From Pelagibius marinus (GTDB taxonomy: Bacteria > Pseudomonadota > Alphaproteobacteria > Kiloniellales > Kiloniellaceae), in contig NZ_JACSDK010000018.1 in assembly GCF_014925385.1 (NCBI RefSeq), positions 124,001 to 188,000 of the forward strand: a DNA stretch of 64,000 nucleotides, in the 5' to 3' direction. The position numbers were made by a program, and so were the translations under genes. The notes beneath the pieces are model-generated. The model was not told the DNA's origin. It saw only the letters and a list, made by a program, of their open reading frames with translations, and made no database searches. Positions 45,091 through 53,905 of the stretch are shown here, one piece after another. The first letter of the stretch is position 1. Every line of letters starts with the position of its first letter.

Positions 45091-45435
45091 TCAGCCCGCC
45101 GAAAGCTGATCGAAGGCCTCCAGGGCCTGGGCGCCATAGACGTAGGATGGGCCGCCGCCCATGTAGATCGCCACGTCGATGGTCTCCAAAACTTCGGCAC
45201 GGGTCGCCCCGTGGCGGATGGCGGCGGCGGTGTGGAAACCGATGCAGCCGTCGCAGCGCCCGGCGATGCCGATGGCCATGGCGATCAGTTCCTTGATCTT
45301 CGGCGACAGTTCGCCGGGGGTTGTCGCCGCGTTGGCGAGCCCGGAAAAGGCCTTCGCCAGTTCCGGCGACGCTTTGCGGTAGTCGGTGATGGCCTGCGAC
45401 AGAGTCTGGTTGGCGTTCTTCCAATCCTTGTGCAA
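45091..45435 (-). CDS. AhpD/carboxymuconolactone decarboxylase-family protein
   Basis: 114 residues. The CMD fold with the redox/active motif GRCDGCIGFHTAAAIRHGAT (C-x2-C-x3-H) identifies an AhpD-like alkylhydroperoxidase-type protein. The start is TTG at 45435 after GGAGGG. It lies alone, with a palindromic repeat downstream; divergent from the Rieske gene. Peroxide or quinone reduction is the usual role, the substrate here is unknown. Confidence 0.88.
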   Translation of the reverse strand: MHKDWKNANQTLSQAITDYRKASPELAKAFSGLANAATTPGELSPKIKELIAMAIGIAGRCDGCIGFHTAAAIRHGATRAEVLETIDVAIYMGGGPSYVYGAQALEAFDQLSAG

Positions 45436-45629
45436 TTCGCCCTCCTTGCTTTGTCAAAGCGTCAGTTGTCGGGGAGAGCGTGGGCGCTGTCGATGACCGA
45501 GATCAAGGAACTGATCCGACCCTGTCGCTCCTGCAACACCTCTGTCGCAAATCCTGTCGCGGGCCCCGAGCCGACGCGGAAGAGTGGAGCCTGAAGCACG
45601 GCATTCCCCTTGGCGCGGAGGCGGCCCTC

Positions 45630-46802
45630 ATGAGCACCTGGCTCCCCAGAGAAATCGAAGCGAAACGGCAGGTCCTGCAGCAGGTTCTGAAGCCGATCGC
45701 GGAGGCCTGCGGCCTGCCCAACGAGGCCTACACCTCCGAGGCTTTCGCCGCCGTGGAGCGCGACGAGGTGCTGGCCAGGACCTGGACCTGCATCGGGGTC
45801 GGCAACTGGGTGCCCGAGCCCGGCGACCTGAAGCCGGTGCAGCTTCTCGGCCTGCCGCTGCTGCTGCTGCGCGACCGCGCGGGCGAGATCAAGGTCTTCC
45901 ACAACGTCTGCAGCCACCGTGGCCTGGAACTGGTCAGCGCCCCCTGCAAGTCGAAGGGCCTGATCCGCTGCCGCTACCACTCCTGGAGCTACAGCCTGGA
46001 TGGCAGCCTGAAGGCCACGCCCTTCATCGGCGGGCCGGGTACCAAGACCTGCGAGGGCTTCGACAAATCGAAGCACGGCCTGAAACCGGTGCGCAGCGCC
46101 GTGTGGTGCGACGCCGTCTTCGTCGATCTCTCCGGCGAGGCGCCGCCCTTCGAGGACTTCATCGCCCCCATCGCCGAGCGCTGGCAGGCCTTCGACCCGG
46201 CGCGCCTGCGCCACGGCGGCCCCGACTCGGCCTTTGCCATCGAGGTGAAGTGCAACTGGAAGCTGGCGGTGGAGAACTACTGCGAGGCCTATCACCTGCC
46301 GTGGATCCATCCGGCCCTGAACCAGTACTCCCGCCTGGAGGACCATTACATCATCGAGGAGGCGGGGCACATGGCCGGGCAGGGCAGCACCGCCTACCGG
46401 CCGGCGCTGAGCGGCGACGGGCGGCAGTTTCCTGCGCACCCCGGCCTGCCGGAAAGCTGGTACGGCGCCGGGGAGTACCTGGCGCTCTTCCCCAACGTGC
46501 TCTTCGGCGTCCATTCCGACCACTTCTACACCGTGGTGCTGGAGCCGCTGGGCGCCGGCGCCACGCGCGAGCACTTCGAGATCTATTACTTCGACGAGGC
46601 GGTGCTGGACGACGCCTACGCCGACCTGCGCGCCACCAACGCCCGCCAGTGGATGACGGTCTTCGAGGAGGACCGCGGCGTGGTGGAGGGCATGCAGGCC
46701 GGGCGCGCCTCGCCGGCCTTCGAGGGAGGCGTCTTCTCGCCGGCGATGGACGGCCCGACCCACTGCTTCAACAAGTGGATGGCAGAAGCCCTGCTGGGCT
46801 GA
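45630..46802 (+). CDS. Rieske-type ring-hydroxylating oxygenase, alpha-subunit family
   Basis: 390 residues from ATG 45630, which has GGAGG upstream; the open frame reaches 45480 but without homology. The Rieske [2Fe-2S] ligands are C94-x-H96 (VCSHRGLELV) and C114-x2-H117 (IRCRYHSWSYS). The mononuclear iron site is in ENYCEAYHLPWIHPALNQYS. It adds oxygen to an aromatic, quaternary-amine or other small substrate, with a reductase encoded elsewhere. TetR and DMGDH-type genes in the region leave a quaternary-amine substrate possible, but this is inference. Confidence 0.88.
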   Translation: MSTWLPREIEAKRQVLQQVLKPIAEACGLPNEAYTSEAFAAVERDEVLARTWTCIGVGNWVPEPGDLKPVQLLGLPLLLLRDRAGEIKVFHNVCSHRGLELVSAPCKSKGLIRCRYHSWSYSLDGSLKATPFIGGPGTKTCEGFDKSKHGLKPVRSAVWCDAVFVDLSGEAPPFEDFIAPIAERWQAFDPARLRHGGPDSAFAIEVKCNWKLAVENYCEAYHLPWIHPALNQYSRLEDHYIIEEAGHMAGQGSTAYRPALSGDGRQFPAHPGLPESWYGAGEYLALFPNVLFGVHSDHFYTVVLEPLGAGATREHFEIYYFDEAVLDDAYADLRATNARQWMTVFEEDRGVVEGMQAGRASPAFEGGVFSPAMDGPTHCFNKWMAEALLG

Positions 46803-46871
46803 CTCGGTGGACAGCGTGGCCTCTGTGGCCTTAGTCTTTCCTGTGGTTGCATCGTCCACAGGAGACTTCCC

Positions 46872-47510
46872 ATGGCCGCTGCGAAGCCATCTTCAAAAAG
46901 TAAATCAAAGCCGCCGGCGGCAGAAAGCCAGGGCCTGCGCCGGCGCATCATCGAAGCGGCCCTGGACATCGCCGAAGACTGGGGCTGGTACGACATCCGC
47001 TTGCATCACGTGGCCGAGCGGTTGAAGTTGCCGCTGGCGGCCGTCCGCGCTGAGTTCCGCGACGGCGATGCCATCGCCGACGCTTGGATTGCGACAGCCG
47101 ACCTGGCCATGCTGGCGCCGCCGAGGCGGGGCTTTGCCGACCTTCCGGCCCGCGAGCGTCTGCAGATCGTGCTGGAAACTTGGCTCGACGCCCTGGCGCC
47201 CCACCGCAAGGTGACGGCGGAAATGTTTCGCGCCAAGCTCTGGCCCGTGCACGTCCACCATAACCTCAAGCTTGTCACCTGGACTTCACGCACGGTGCAG
47301 TGGTGGCGCGAGGCGGCATTGCTCGACGGCACGGGCCAGCGCCGCTCGGTGGAGGAGATCGGGATGACCCTTATCTTCCTCGCCACCCTGGCGCGCTGGT
47401 GCCGTGACACCTCAGAGGGGCAGACGCGGACCAAGACCTACCTGCAGCGCCGCCTCGAGCGCGCCGACCGCTTCATGGGTCGTACTTTCCCACCACGCAA
47501 AGCAACCTAG
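46872..47510 (+). CDS. TetR-family transcriptional regulator
   Basis: 212 residues. A Lys/Ser-rich start precedes the TetR helix-turn-helix (RRRIIEAALDIAEDWGWYDI, then HHVAERLKLPLAAVRAEF), and the rest is helical ligand domain with several Trp residues. It follows the Rieske gene by 69 bases on the same strand and may control it. The HTH recognition helix is atypical, so confidence in DNA binding is moderate. A COQ9-like protein is an alternative reading, because COQ9 also has a TetR fold. Confidence 0.7.
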   Translation: MAAAKPSSKSKSKPPAAESQGLRRRIIEAALDIAEDWGWYDIRLHHVAERLKLPLAAVRAEFRDGDAIADAWIATADLAMLAPPRRGFADLPARERLQIVLETWLDALAPHRKVTAEMFRAKLWPVHVHHNLKLVTWTSRTVQWWREAALLDGTGQRRSVEEIGMTLIFLATLARWCRDTSEGQTRTKTYLQRRLERADRFMGRTFPPRKAT

Positions 47511-47534
47511 CCGGAAGTAGCCATATCAAAGACC

Positions 47535-47652
47535 GTCATCCCAGGCCTGACCCCGGGATCCAACGACGTCAGCGCGAGGCGATTCGGCGAGGAGCTCCAT
47601 TGAGCTCGATGCAGTGGAGAGGGCAATGGGTCCCGGCATCAAGTGCCGGGAC
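47535..47652. repeat. Palindromic intergenic repeat, copy 2
   Basis: Starts with GTCATCCCAGGCCTGACCCC (47535-47554, an imperfect hairpin) and ends with GTCCCGGCA-TCAAG-TGCCGGGAC (47630-47652), the same end hairpin as copy 1. Between them are about 70 bases of different sequence. Confidence 0.8.
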
Positions 47653-47717
47653 CACAGTGGAGTGTGCCTGCAGCTGCCGGGCCGTCATGTGGAGGACTTA
47701 TCTCGAGGGTCCTTCGG

Positions 47718-47933
47718 TCAGGTCGCAGCCGCTTCTTGCCGCCGGCGGAATTCCTCCACCGGCAGGCCGGCGATGCCCCAGTCGGCGGTGTCGACCTCGT
47801 CGATGACGACGAAAGTCGTCGCCGGGTTCTTGTCCAGCACCTCCGCCAGCAGGTTGGTGATGCCCTGCATCAGGGCCGCCTTCTGCTTGGGCGTCGCGCC
47901 TTCGCGGGTGATCTTTACGTTTACATAGGGCAT
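47718..47933 (-). CDS. 4-oxalocrotonate tautomerase-family protein
   Basis: 71 residues. The N terminus MPYVNVKITREGATPKQKAA leaves Pro as residue 1 after Met removal, the catalytic base of this family, and the length is typical of the small tautomerase subunit. It interconverts enol and keto forms of small acids, sometimes in aromatic breakdown. It lies 19 bases after the SnoaL-like gene on the minus strand and could share its transcript. Confidence 0.88.
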   Translation of the reverse strand: MPYVNVKITREGATPKQKAALMQGITNLLAEVLDKNPATTFVVIDEVDTADWGIAGLPVEEFRRRQEAAAT

Positions 47934-47952
47934 GGGGCTTGCTCCCTTTGGG

Positions 47953-48348
47953 TCAGCTTGCCGGGTCGAGGTCGAAGTGGAAGACCTTGGAGATGATCTG
48001 CCAGCGCCCCCCGACGAAGATCAGGGTCAAGAGGTCGGTGAAGAACTTCGGGCCGATCGCGCACTCCACCCGGGCGAGGGCGGTGACGGGCCCGGCGAAC
48101 TCCAGCGAGACGATGCGGTCGCGGCGCGGCTCGCCGCGGCTGGCCGGGGAGGGCCGGGCATCGACCATGGGAAAGTACTGCGCCATCGTCAGATGCACCG
48201 GCTCGCCGCCCTGGTCTGCCGCTTCGGTCGCCGTGACGTAGTGGGCCAGCGGGTGGAAGACCTGCTTCAGTCTTCCGGTATCGCTGTGGTGGAGGCCGTC
48301 GAAGTAGGTCTGCAAGGCGGCCGCTACCGTCCCGAAGCGTTCGTCCAT
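47953..48348 (-). CDS. SnoaL/NTF2-like protein
   Basis: 131 residues with an NTF2-type cone fold pattern: AALQTYFDGLHHSDTGRLKQ, a Val/Phe-rich sheet, and FFTDLLTLIFVGGRWQIISK near the end, the lumazine-binding-like subtype. Small members of the fold bind or isomerise small molecules; the exact function is unknown. It lies between the GST gene and the tautomerase gene on one strand, 14 bases downstream of GST. Confidence 0.75.
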   Translation of the reverse strand: MDERFGTVAAALQTYFDGLHHSDTGRLKQVFHPLAHYVTATEAADQGGEPVHLTMAQYFPMVDARPSPASRGEPRRDRIVSLEFAGPVTALARVECAIGPKFFTDLLTLIFVGGRWQIISKVFHFDLDPAS

Positions 48349-48362
48349 GATGGTCTGCTCGC

Positions 48363-48962
48363 TCAGGCCGCGAGGCCCTCGGCCTTCAGTGCCGCCTGCA
48401 CCGCGTCGCGCCCGGCGACGCGCTGCTGGAAGGCGGCGATGTTCGGCCAGCTGTCCAGGCCGATGCCCGTGGGTCCCGTCCAGTTGGCGACCACGAAGAG
48501 ATAGATGTCGGCGACGCTGAAGCTGTCGCCCATCAGGTACTGACGGCCGTCGGAGAGCAGGTCGTTCACGTAGTCGAACTTCTGATGCACCTTCTTCCTG
48601 GCGGCCTCCTTCTCGGCCTCGCCGCTGTCGGCCTTGAAGAGAGGACTGAACGCCTTGTGCAGTTCGGTGGCGACGAAGTTCAGGTAGGCCTGCAGGTGGG
48701 TCCGCTCGCGGCTGCCGGCGGCCGGGGCCAGCGCCGCCGAAGGCTTGCTGTCGGCGATGAACTGCAGGATGGCGGCGTTCTCTGTCAGCAGATCGCCGTC
48801 GTCCAGGGTCAGGGCCGGTACGTAGCCCTTGGGATTGAGCGACAGAAAGTCGGCGCTCTTGTTGGCGGCGTCGATGCGCTCCAGGTCGAAATCGGCGCCG
48901 ACTTCGCGCAGGGCGATGTGGGAGGCGAGGGAGCAGGACCCGGGGAGGTAATAGAGCTTCAT
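48363..48962 (-). CDS. Glutathione S-transferase, beta-like class
   Basis: 199 residues, full length. N-terminal thioredoxin-like domain MKLYYLPGSCSLASHIALRE with SCSLASH, the Cys/Ser region of bacterial beta-class GSTs, followed by NPKGYVPALTLDDG with the cis-Pro and the glutathione-binding ENAAILQFIAD. The C-terminal domain is helical. It conjugates or reduces electrophiles with glutathione. It is divergent from the HxlR regulator with 168 bases between and precedes the SnoaL-like and tautomerase genes. Confidence 0.93.
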   Translation of the reverse strand: MKLYYLPGSCSLASHIALREVGADFDLERIDAANKSADFLSLNPKGYVPALTLDDGDLLTENAAILQFIADSKPSAALAPAAGSRERTHLQAYLNFVATELHKAFSPLFKADSGEAEKEAARKKVHQKFDYVNDLLSDGRQYLMGDSFSVADIYLFVVANWTGPTGIGLDSWPNIAAFQQRVAGRDAVQAALKAEGLAA

Positions 48963-49130
48963 CTTGCAGATCTCCTGTTTCTTCGAAACGGCCGCGGCTG
49001 CGGCGCCCCGAAGACGTAGGGGCAGGAGTTACTTTTGTATACCTGCTGATTGATTGTTACGCGATTATCGGGTATCCGTTCAGTAACTAATGGTAACCGA
49101 TGGTAACTTAGAGGCGGGAAAGGTGACCTC

Positions 49131-49526
49131 ATGGCCTTGAAGATACGTAAGAACCGCAGCCCGGAGCCGCCCAACGAGTGTCCGCTCTCCAAGTGCATGG
49201 AGGTGCTGAAGGGCGCCTGGACGCCCAACGTCATCTGGTACCTCAGCGGCGGGCCGCGCCGCTTCAACGAGCTGCGCCTCGACATCCCCAGGGTCTCGGC
49301 CAAGGTGCTGACGACCCGGCTGCGGGACCTGGAGGCCAAGGGCGTCGTCCTGCGCGAGGTGAAGCCGACCTCGCCGCCCTCCGTTGAGTACTCCCTCACC
49401 GATCTGGGCCAGCAATTGGTTCCTGCGATCAACGCCATCGCCGACGTCGGCCATAAGCTGAAAGAGCGGAAGAAAGCGCGGACGATGCCGCAGGGCAAGG
49501 CAAAGCAGCGAGCCGCGGCGGAATAG
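49131..49526 (+). CDS. HxlR-family transcriptional regulator
   Basis: 131 residues. The HxlR winged helix is plain: CPLSKCMEVLKGAWTPNVIW, YLSGGPRRFNELRLDIPRVS, AKVLTTRLRDLEAKGVVLRE and the wing PSVEYSLTDLGQQL. C-terminal tail is Lys/Arg-rich. HxlR proteins often respond to aldehydes or quinones through a Cys near the N terminus, here in the CPLSKC pair. It is divergent from the GST gene and probably controls that operon. Confidence 0.93.
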   Translation: MALKIRKNRSPEPPNECPLSKCMEVLKGAWTPNVIWYLSGGPRRFNELRLDIPRVSAKVLTTRLRDLEAKGVVLREVKPTSPPSVEYSLTDLGQQLVPAINAIADVGHKLKERKKARTMPQGKAKQRAAAE

Positions 49527-49671
49527 GGCGGTGCAGCGGCGGCGGGTGCCGTGTAGCCGCAAAGAAACCGAAGCAATCCTGTCATCATAGAGTCACAGGC
49601 GGGCTGTAGAGCTTGGGGCGATCCGCTCGGTCGGTTGGGGCCGGGCCCATCGTATCCAGGGGGCTCTCTGC

Positions 49672-50565
49672 ATGTCCGTTATTGCTGTGTCGCGCGTCCG
49701 CAAGTCCTTCGGCGACAAGACCGTGCTGCACGGTGTCGACCTGGAAGTGCGCGAAGGGGAGATGGTGGGCCTGATCGGCGCTTCCGGCTCCGGCAAGTCG
49801 ACCCTGATCCGCCTCATCTGCGGGCTGGAGCGCATGGACCGCGGCACCGAAGGCCGTATCGCCCTCTTCGGCAGGGAAACCCAGAAGGACGGCCGCTTCA
49901 GCGAAAACAGCGAGGCGCTGCGCCGTGAGGTCGGCGTCATCTTCCAGCAGTTCAATCTCATCAACCGCCTGTCGCTGCTGACCAACGTGCTGGCCGGACG
50001 GCTGGGACGCATCGCGCGCTGGCGCGGCACGCTGGGCCTCTTTCCACAGGGCGATAAGGTGATGGCGCTGCAGGCGCTGGAGCGCGTCGGCCTCATCGCG
50101 CAGGCGCATCAGCGTGCCTCCACGCTGTCCGGCGGCCAGCAGCAGCGCGGCGCCATTGCCCGGGTACTGACCCAGCAGGCCCGGCTTATCCTCGCCGACG
50201 AGCCCATCGCCTCCCTCGACCCGGCCGCCGCAAAGCTCATCATGTCGACCCTGCGGGAGATCAACCGCCAGGACAAGACCACGGTGATCGTCTCCCTGCA
50301 CCAGATCGACCATGCCTTCGAGCATTGCGACCGCATCATCGCCCTGAAGGACGGCCGGGTGATCCATAACGGCCCGACCGGCGGCATCACGCCGGACGAC
50401 ATCGCAAACCTCTACGGGGTGGCGGCGGGCAGCCTCGACCTCGTCAAGGCCCCCGTGAAGGAGCCCGCCAAGGCCGGGCCGTTGCGGCCCGCGGCCGGCG
50501 CCTATCCGGGCAACGGGCTGGACCGCCAGGACGACCTCGCCGCCCGCGTGGCCGCCAACGCCTGA
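49672..50565 (+). CDS. phnC: Phosphonate ABC transporter ATPase PhnC
   Basis: 297 residues. Walker A GASGSGKST, Q-loop FQQFNLINRLSLLTNVLAGR, ABC signature LSGGQQQR, Walker B ILADEPIASLDP, and the switch His region TTVIVSLHQIDHAF. The PhnC family energises phosphonate or phosphite uptake. The C-terminal tail (about 255-297) is a longer Pro/Ala-rich extension than usual. It opens phnC-phnD-phnE, a complete importer, without C-P lyase genes nearby. Confidence 0.95.
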   Translation: MSVIAVSRVRKSFGDKTVLHGVDLEVREGEMVGLIGASGSGKSTLIRLICGLERMDRGTEGRIALFGRETQKDGRFSENSEALRREVGVIFQQFNLINRLSLLTNVLAGRLGRIARWRGTLGLFPQGDKVMALQALERVGLIAQAHQRASTLSGGQQQRGAIARVLTQQARLILADEPIASLDPAAAKLIMSTLREINRQDKTTVIVSLHQIDHAFEHCDRIIALKDGRVIHNGPTGGITPDDIANLYGVAAGSLDLVKAPVKEPAKAGPLRPAAGAYPGNGLDRQDDLAARVAANA

Positions 50566-50603
50566 CTCTCATTTCCGCCTACGCATCAGTCAAACAGGAG
50601 TAA

Positions 50604-51611
50604 ATGATGCTCAAGACCCTCACCACCGCCGCCGCCGGTCTTGCGACGGCCTTGGCCTTCAGCGCCTCCGTGGCCCAGGCCGAGATGCCCGAGCAGATCA
50701 ACTTCGGCATCATCTCGACCGAGTCCTCCTCGGCCCTCGAGAAGTCCTTCAGCCCCTTCCTCAAGGACATGGAGAAGAGCCTGGGCGTGAAGGTGAAGCC
50801 CTTCTTCGCCTCCGACTACGCGGGCGTCATCGAAGGCATGCGCTTCGGCAAGGTCGATGTCGCCTGGTTCGGCAACAAGTCGGCCATCGAGGCCGTGGAC
50901 CGCGCCGGCGGCGAGGTCTTCGCCCAGACCATCAAGGACGACGGCTCCAAGGGCTACTACTCGTTGCTGATCGTCAACAAGGACTCCAAGATCAATTCCC
51001 TGGACGACGTGCTGAAGTGCGACAAGACGCTGACCTTCGGCAACGGCGACCCGAACTCCACCTCGGGCTTCGCGATCCCCGGCTACTACGTCTGGGCGCT
51101 GAACAACAAGAACCCGGAAGACTGCTTCGTCCGGGTCACCAATTCCAACCACGAAGGCAACGCCATGGCCGTCGCCAGCGGCAAGGTCGACGTGGCCACC
51201 AACAACACCGAGTCGATCTACGCGCGCCTCGCCAAGTCCAATCCGGAAGCCGCCGCCAACATCAAGGAGATCTGGCGCTCGCCGATGATCCCCTCCGACC
51301 CGATGGTGTGGCGCAAGGAACTGGCCGAGGACGCCAAGCAGAAGATCTACTACTTCTTCATGCAGTACGGCCGCTTCGGCGACGCGGAGAAGGTGAAGCG
51401 CGAGCGTGAGGTGCTGGCCAGCGTGTCCGACGGCTGGGGCCCCTTCCTGGCCTCTTCCAACGCGCAGCTGCTCGACGTGCGCCAGATCGAGGCCTTCAAG
51501 GCCAAGATCAAGGCCCAGAACGCCGGCGACGAGGCGGGCGTGAAGGCCGCCGAGGAGAAGCTGAAGGACCTGCAGGCCTACGCCAAGATCGTCGGCGAAG
51601 CCGGCTACTAA
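50604..51611 (+). CDS. phnD: Phosphonate ABC transporter binding protein PhnD
   Basis: 335 residues with a signal peptide (about 1-27, ending SVAQAE). The PhnD core is clear: INFGIISTESSSALEKSFSP, YAGVIEGMRFGKVDVAWFGN, then FGNGDPNSTSGFAIPGYYVW (the substrate pocket loop) and NNTESIYARL. It captures phosphonates or phosphite in the periplasm for PhnC/PhnE. AGGAG lies 6 bases before the ATG at 50604. 38 bases after phnC. Confidence 0.96.
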   Translation: MMLKTLTTAAAGLATALAFSASVAQAEMPEQINFGIISTESSSALEKSFSPFLKDMEKSLGVKVKPFFASDYAGVIEGMRFGKVDVAWFGNKSAIEAVDRAGGEVFAQTIKDDGSKGYYSLLIVNKDSKINSLDDVLKCDKTLTFGNGDPNSTSGFAIPGYYVWALNNKNPEDCFVRVTNSNHEGNAMAVASGKVDVATNNTESIYARLAKSNPEAAANIKEIWRSPMIPSDPMVWRKELAEDAKQKIYYFFMQYGRFGDAEKVKREREVLASVSDGWGPFLASSNAQLLDVRQIEAFKAKIKAQNAGDEAGVKAAEEKLKDLQAYAKIVGEAGY

Positions 51612-51704
51612 GCTAAAGCCACGGGAAGCCGGGGGCGGTCCGCCAGGGCCGCTCCCGGCAGCCTCCTTCGTTCGTTCATACCTTGATTTCGTGAGCCGCC
51701 GCCG

Positions 51705-52550
51705 ATGAGCCTCGCCACCGCCAACGCCGCATCACCCGCCGCCAGGCTGGAGGATCTCTCGCCGGAGGTGCGCGAGGCGCTGCAGCCGCGCTGGAGCGGC
51801 TTCCTGAATCGCGCCGGGGTGGCGCTGGTCATCGCAGTGATGCTGGGGCTTTCCTACTACCCGGCCGAGGTGGACCGCTGGACCTTCCTGATCACCGACG
51901 CCGACAACATGGCGGTCTTCATCAGTGACTTCCTGTCGCCGGACTTCACCGACCTCGACACCTTCGTTCTGAAAATGATCGAGACGGTGCAGATCGCCCT
52001 CTGGGGCTCCGTGCTGTCGATCATCGTCGGCGTGCCCTGCGGCCTGCTGTCCTCCAACAACATCGCGCCGGTGTGGATCGTACAGCCCATGCGCCGGGCG
52101 ATGGACGCGGCCCGCGCCATCAACGAGTTGGTCTTCGCCATCCTCTTCGTGGCCGCGGTGGGCCTGGGGCCCTTCGCCGGGGTCATGGCGCTTTTCATCC
52201 ATAACCTGGGCGTCATCTCCAAGCTGTTCTCGGAGGCCGTGGAGGCCATCGACCCGCGCCCGGTGGAGGGCATCCGCGCCACCGGCGCCAGCCGCCTGCA
52301 GCAGGTGATCTACGGCGTCATCCCGCAGGTGCTGCCGCTATGGAGCAGCTTCTCGCTCTACCGCTTCGAGACCCTGGTGCGCTCGGCCACCGTGCTGGGC
52401 ATCGTCGGCGCCGGCGGCATCGGCTTCACCTTCTACGAGTCGTTCCGCGCCTTTCAGTACGACCGCGCCGCGGCGGTGATCATCGTCGTGGTGCTGGTGG
52501 TCTCGGTCATCGACATCATCTCCTCCCAGCTCCGCAAGCGCCTGATCTGA
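51705..52550 (+). CDS. phnE: Phosphonate ABC transporter permease PhnE
   Basis: 281 residues, about five to six membrane helices, with the permease coupling loop EAVEAIDPRPVEGIRATGAS that contacts the ATPase, and a C-terminal IVGAGGIGFTFYESFRAFQY. The N-terminal 35 residues are hydrophilic. It completes PhnCDE and lies 93 bases after phnD. A palindromic repeat follows the stop. Confidence 0.95.
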   Translation: MSLATANAASPAARLEDLSPEVREALQPRWSGFLNRAGVALVIAVMLGLSYYPAEVDRWTFLITDADNMAVFISDFLSPDFTDLDTFVLKMIETVQIALWGSVLSIIVGVPCGLLSSNNIAPVWIVQPMRRAMDAARAINELVFAILFVAAVGLGPFAGVMALFIHNLGVISKLFSEAVEAIDPRPVEGIRATGASRLQQVIYGVIPQVLPLWSSFSLYRFETLVRSATVLGIVGAGGIGFTFYESFRAFQYDRAAAVIIVVVLVVSVIDIISSQLRKRLI

Positions 52551-52569
52551 TCTTTCCCACACGCCAGAT

Positions 52570-52655
52570 CGTCACCCTCGGGCTTGTCCCGAGGGTCCAG
52601 GGCAATAGGCCATGGCGCCGGCCCCTGGATGCTCGGAACCAGTCCGGGCATGATG
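52570..52655. repeat. Palindromic intergenic repeat, copy 3
   Basis: ACCCTCGGG-CTTGT-CCCGAGGGT (52574-52596) is a perfect 9-pair hairpin with the same loop type as copy 1 (CTTGA), followed by a less regular second half with GCTCGGAACCAGTCCGGGC (52631-52649). A divergent member of the repeat seen in copies 1 and 2. Confidence 0.7.
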
Positions 52656-52684
52656 CTAATGGTGGAAGTGAAGGCGCTGTTTTT

Positions 52685-53050
52685 TCAGGCCGCCTTCTTC
52701 ACACTCACCTTGTCGGGATAGAAGGCCACGTAGCCCTTCACCGCGCCGACCAGGGGCAGCGGCTCGGGGTAGGTCCAGGCGGCGTTCTCCAGAGTCTGGC
52801 CGCCGGCCTTCACGCTGAAATAACTGGCGTCGCCCTTGATGGGGCAGTGGGTCCGGTGGTCCGTGGCTTCCAGGTACTCCGGGTCGATGTCGTCGAGCGG
52901 GAAATAGACCACGGGCGGGTAGCTCTTCTCGCCGTTCACCTCTTCCAGAATCATGACACGGTCGGAGAGGGCGATGGTGGCCTCGCCGAGCTTCGCGACA
53001 TAGGGCTCTCCGGCCATGGACACGGTGGCGGTATGAGATTTCTCGGTCAT
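52685..53050 (-). CDS. DUF427 family protein
   Basis: 121 residues from ATG 53050. The DUF427 core is visible: SDRVMILEEVNGEKSYPPVV, YFPLDDIDPEYLEATDHRTH, CPIKGDASYFSV and an AWTYPEPLP segment. The family is a compact beta fold of unknown biochemical role, common across bacteria. It lies alone on the minus strand between phnE and the PAS_5 gene. Confidence 0.9.
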   Translation of the reverse strand: MTEKSHTATVSMAGEPYVAKLGEATIALSDRVMILEEVNGEKSYPPVVYFPLDDIDPEYLEATDHRTHCPIKGDASYFSVKAGGQTLENAAWTYPEPLPLVGAVKGYVAFYPDKVSVKKAA

Positions 53051-53205
53051 CGGCGATCTCCGGTACTCGGTCAAACTGTGTCGTTTGGCTGTGTCTTCTG
53101 GCAGCCCCGGCGCGCAAAGACGCCGGCGCCTCTCCTTAGAGAGGTCCTCCCGAGACATGGGGGCGCGAAGGCGTCAGGTCCAGAGGTGATGGCGGCGATT
53201 GGTGC

Positions 53206-53739
53206 TCAGGGAGCGGCGGCGCCGTGCTGCGTCAGCACCTTGCGATCCAGTTCGAAGAAGTCGAAGCCGCTGCCCAGTCGCACCAGGGGGAAGGAGGGGC
53301 CGGTCTTGTCGTAGTCGAAGACCTGGCTGAGCAGGACGAAGCCGATCCGCTCGGGCTTTTCGTTGTCGGCATAGGGCAGCAGCAGGCGCCGCGTGTCCAA
53401 CGCCCGCCCGCGATCCCACTGGAAACGGCTGTGCGAGAACAGCGGCACGCGTTCGGCCCGGCACTGGTCGATGTGGCCGCGGATGAAGTCGTGGTAGTCG
53501 CCGTCCATGAACTCGTGCAGGCAGCGCCCCGTGTAGTCGCTGCCCCAGACCTGTGCGATTTCGGTGCCCACCAGGCGCAGGCGCACGGCGTCGTCCTTGG
53601 TGAACTCGTAGATCACCAGCGTCGGCAGGCAGCGCGGAAAGTCGACGGGATCGAAGGAGGCACGGGGCGGCACGTGATGGCACCGGGCCGTCTCTGCGCA
53701 CCAGGCGCGGTAAAGTTCTTCCTGCCGCGGGTCCAACAT
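53206..53739 (-). CDS. PAS_5-type PAS domain protein
   Basis: 177 residues, a single PAS-like domain: CLPTLVIYEFTKDDAVRLRL followed by VGTEIAQVWGSDYTGRCLHE and RALDTRRLLLPYADN. The family (PAS_5) is frequent in Rhodospirillales-type alphaproteobacteria as stand-alone proteins without a kinase or enzyme domain. It probably senses a small ligand and acts through a partner. No cofactor ligand can be identified. Confidence 0.8.
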   Translation of the reverse strand: MLDPRQEELYRAWCAETARCHHVPPRASFDPVDFPRCLPTLVIYEFTKDDAVRLRLVGTEIAQVWGSDYTGRCLHEFMDGDYHDFIRGHIDQCRAERVPLFSHSRFQWDRGRALDTRRLLLPYADNEKPERIGFVLLSQVFDYDKTGPSFPLVRLGSGFDFFELDRKVLTQHGAAAP

Positions 53740-53905
53740 GGCTGCCCAACTCTAGTCGCTGTGATTGGATAATCTACGCAAACGATTAGGGGCGGCGAAA
53801 GCGGTTGCGGCCAAAAGCCGCAGTTTTTTCATGGTTTTTGTGATCCTCGGCTGCGCCGCGTGCAGGTCATCAATTCAGGGTTGCGGGAGGCCGGCGGCGC
53901 AGGCG

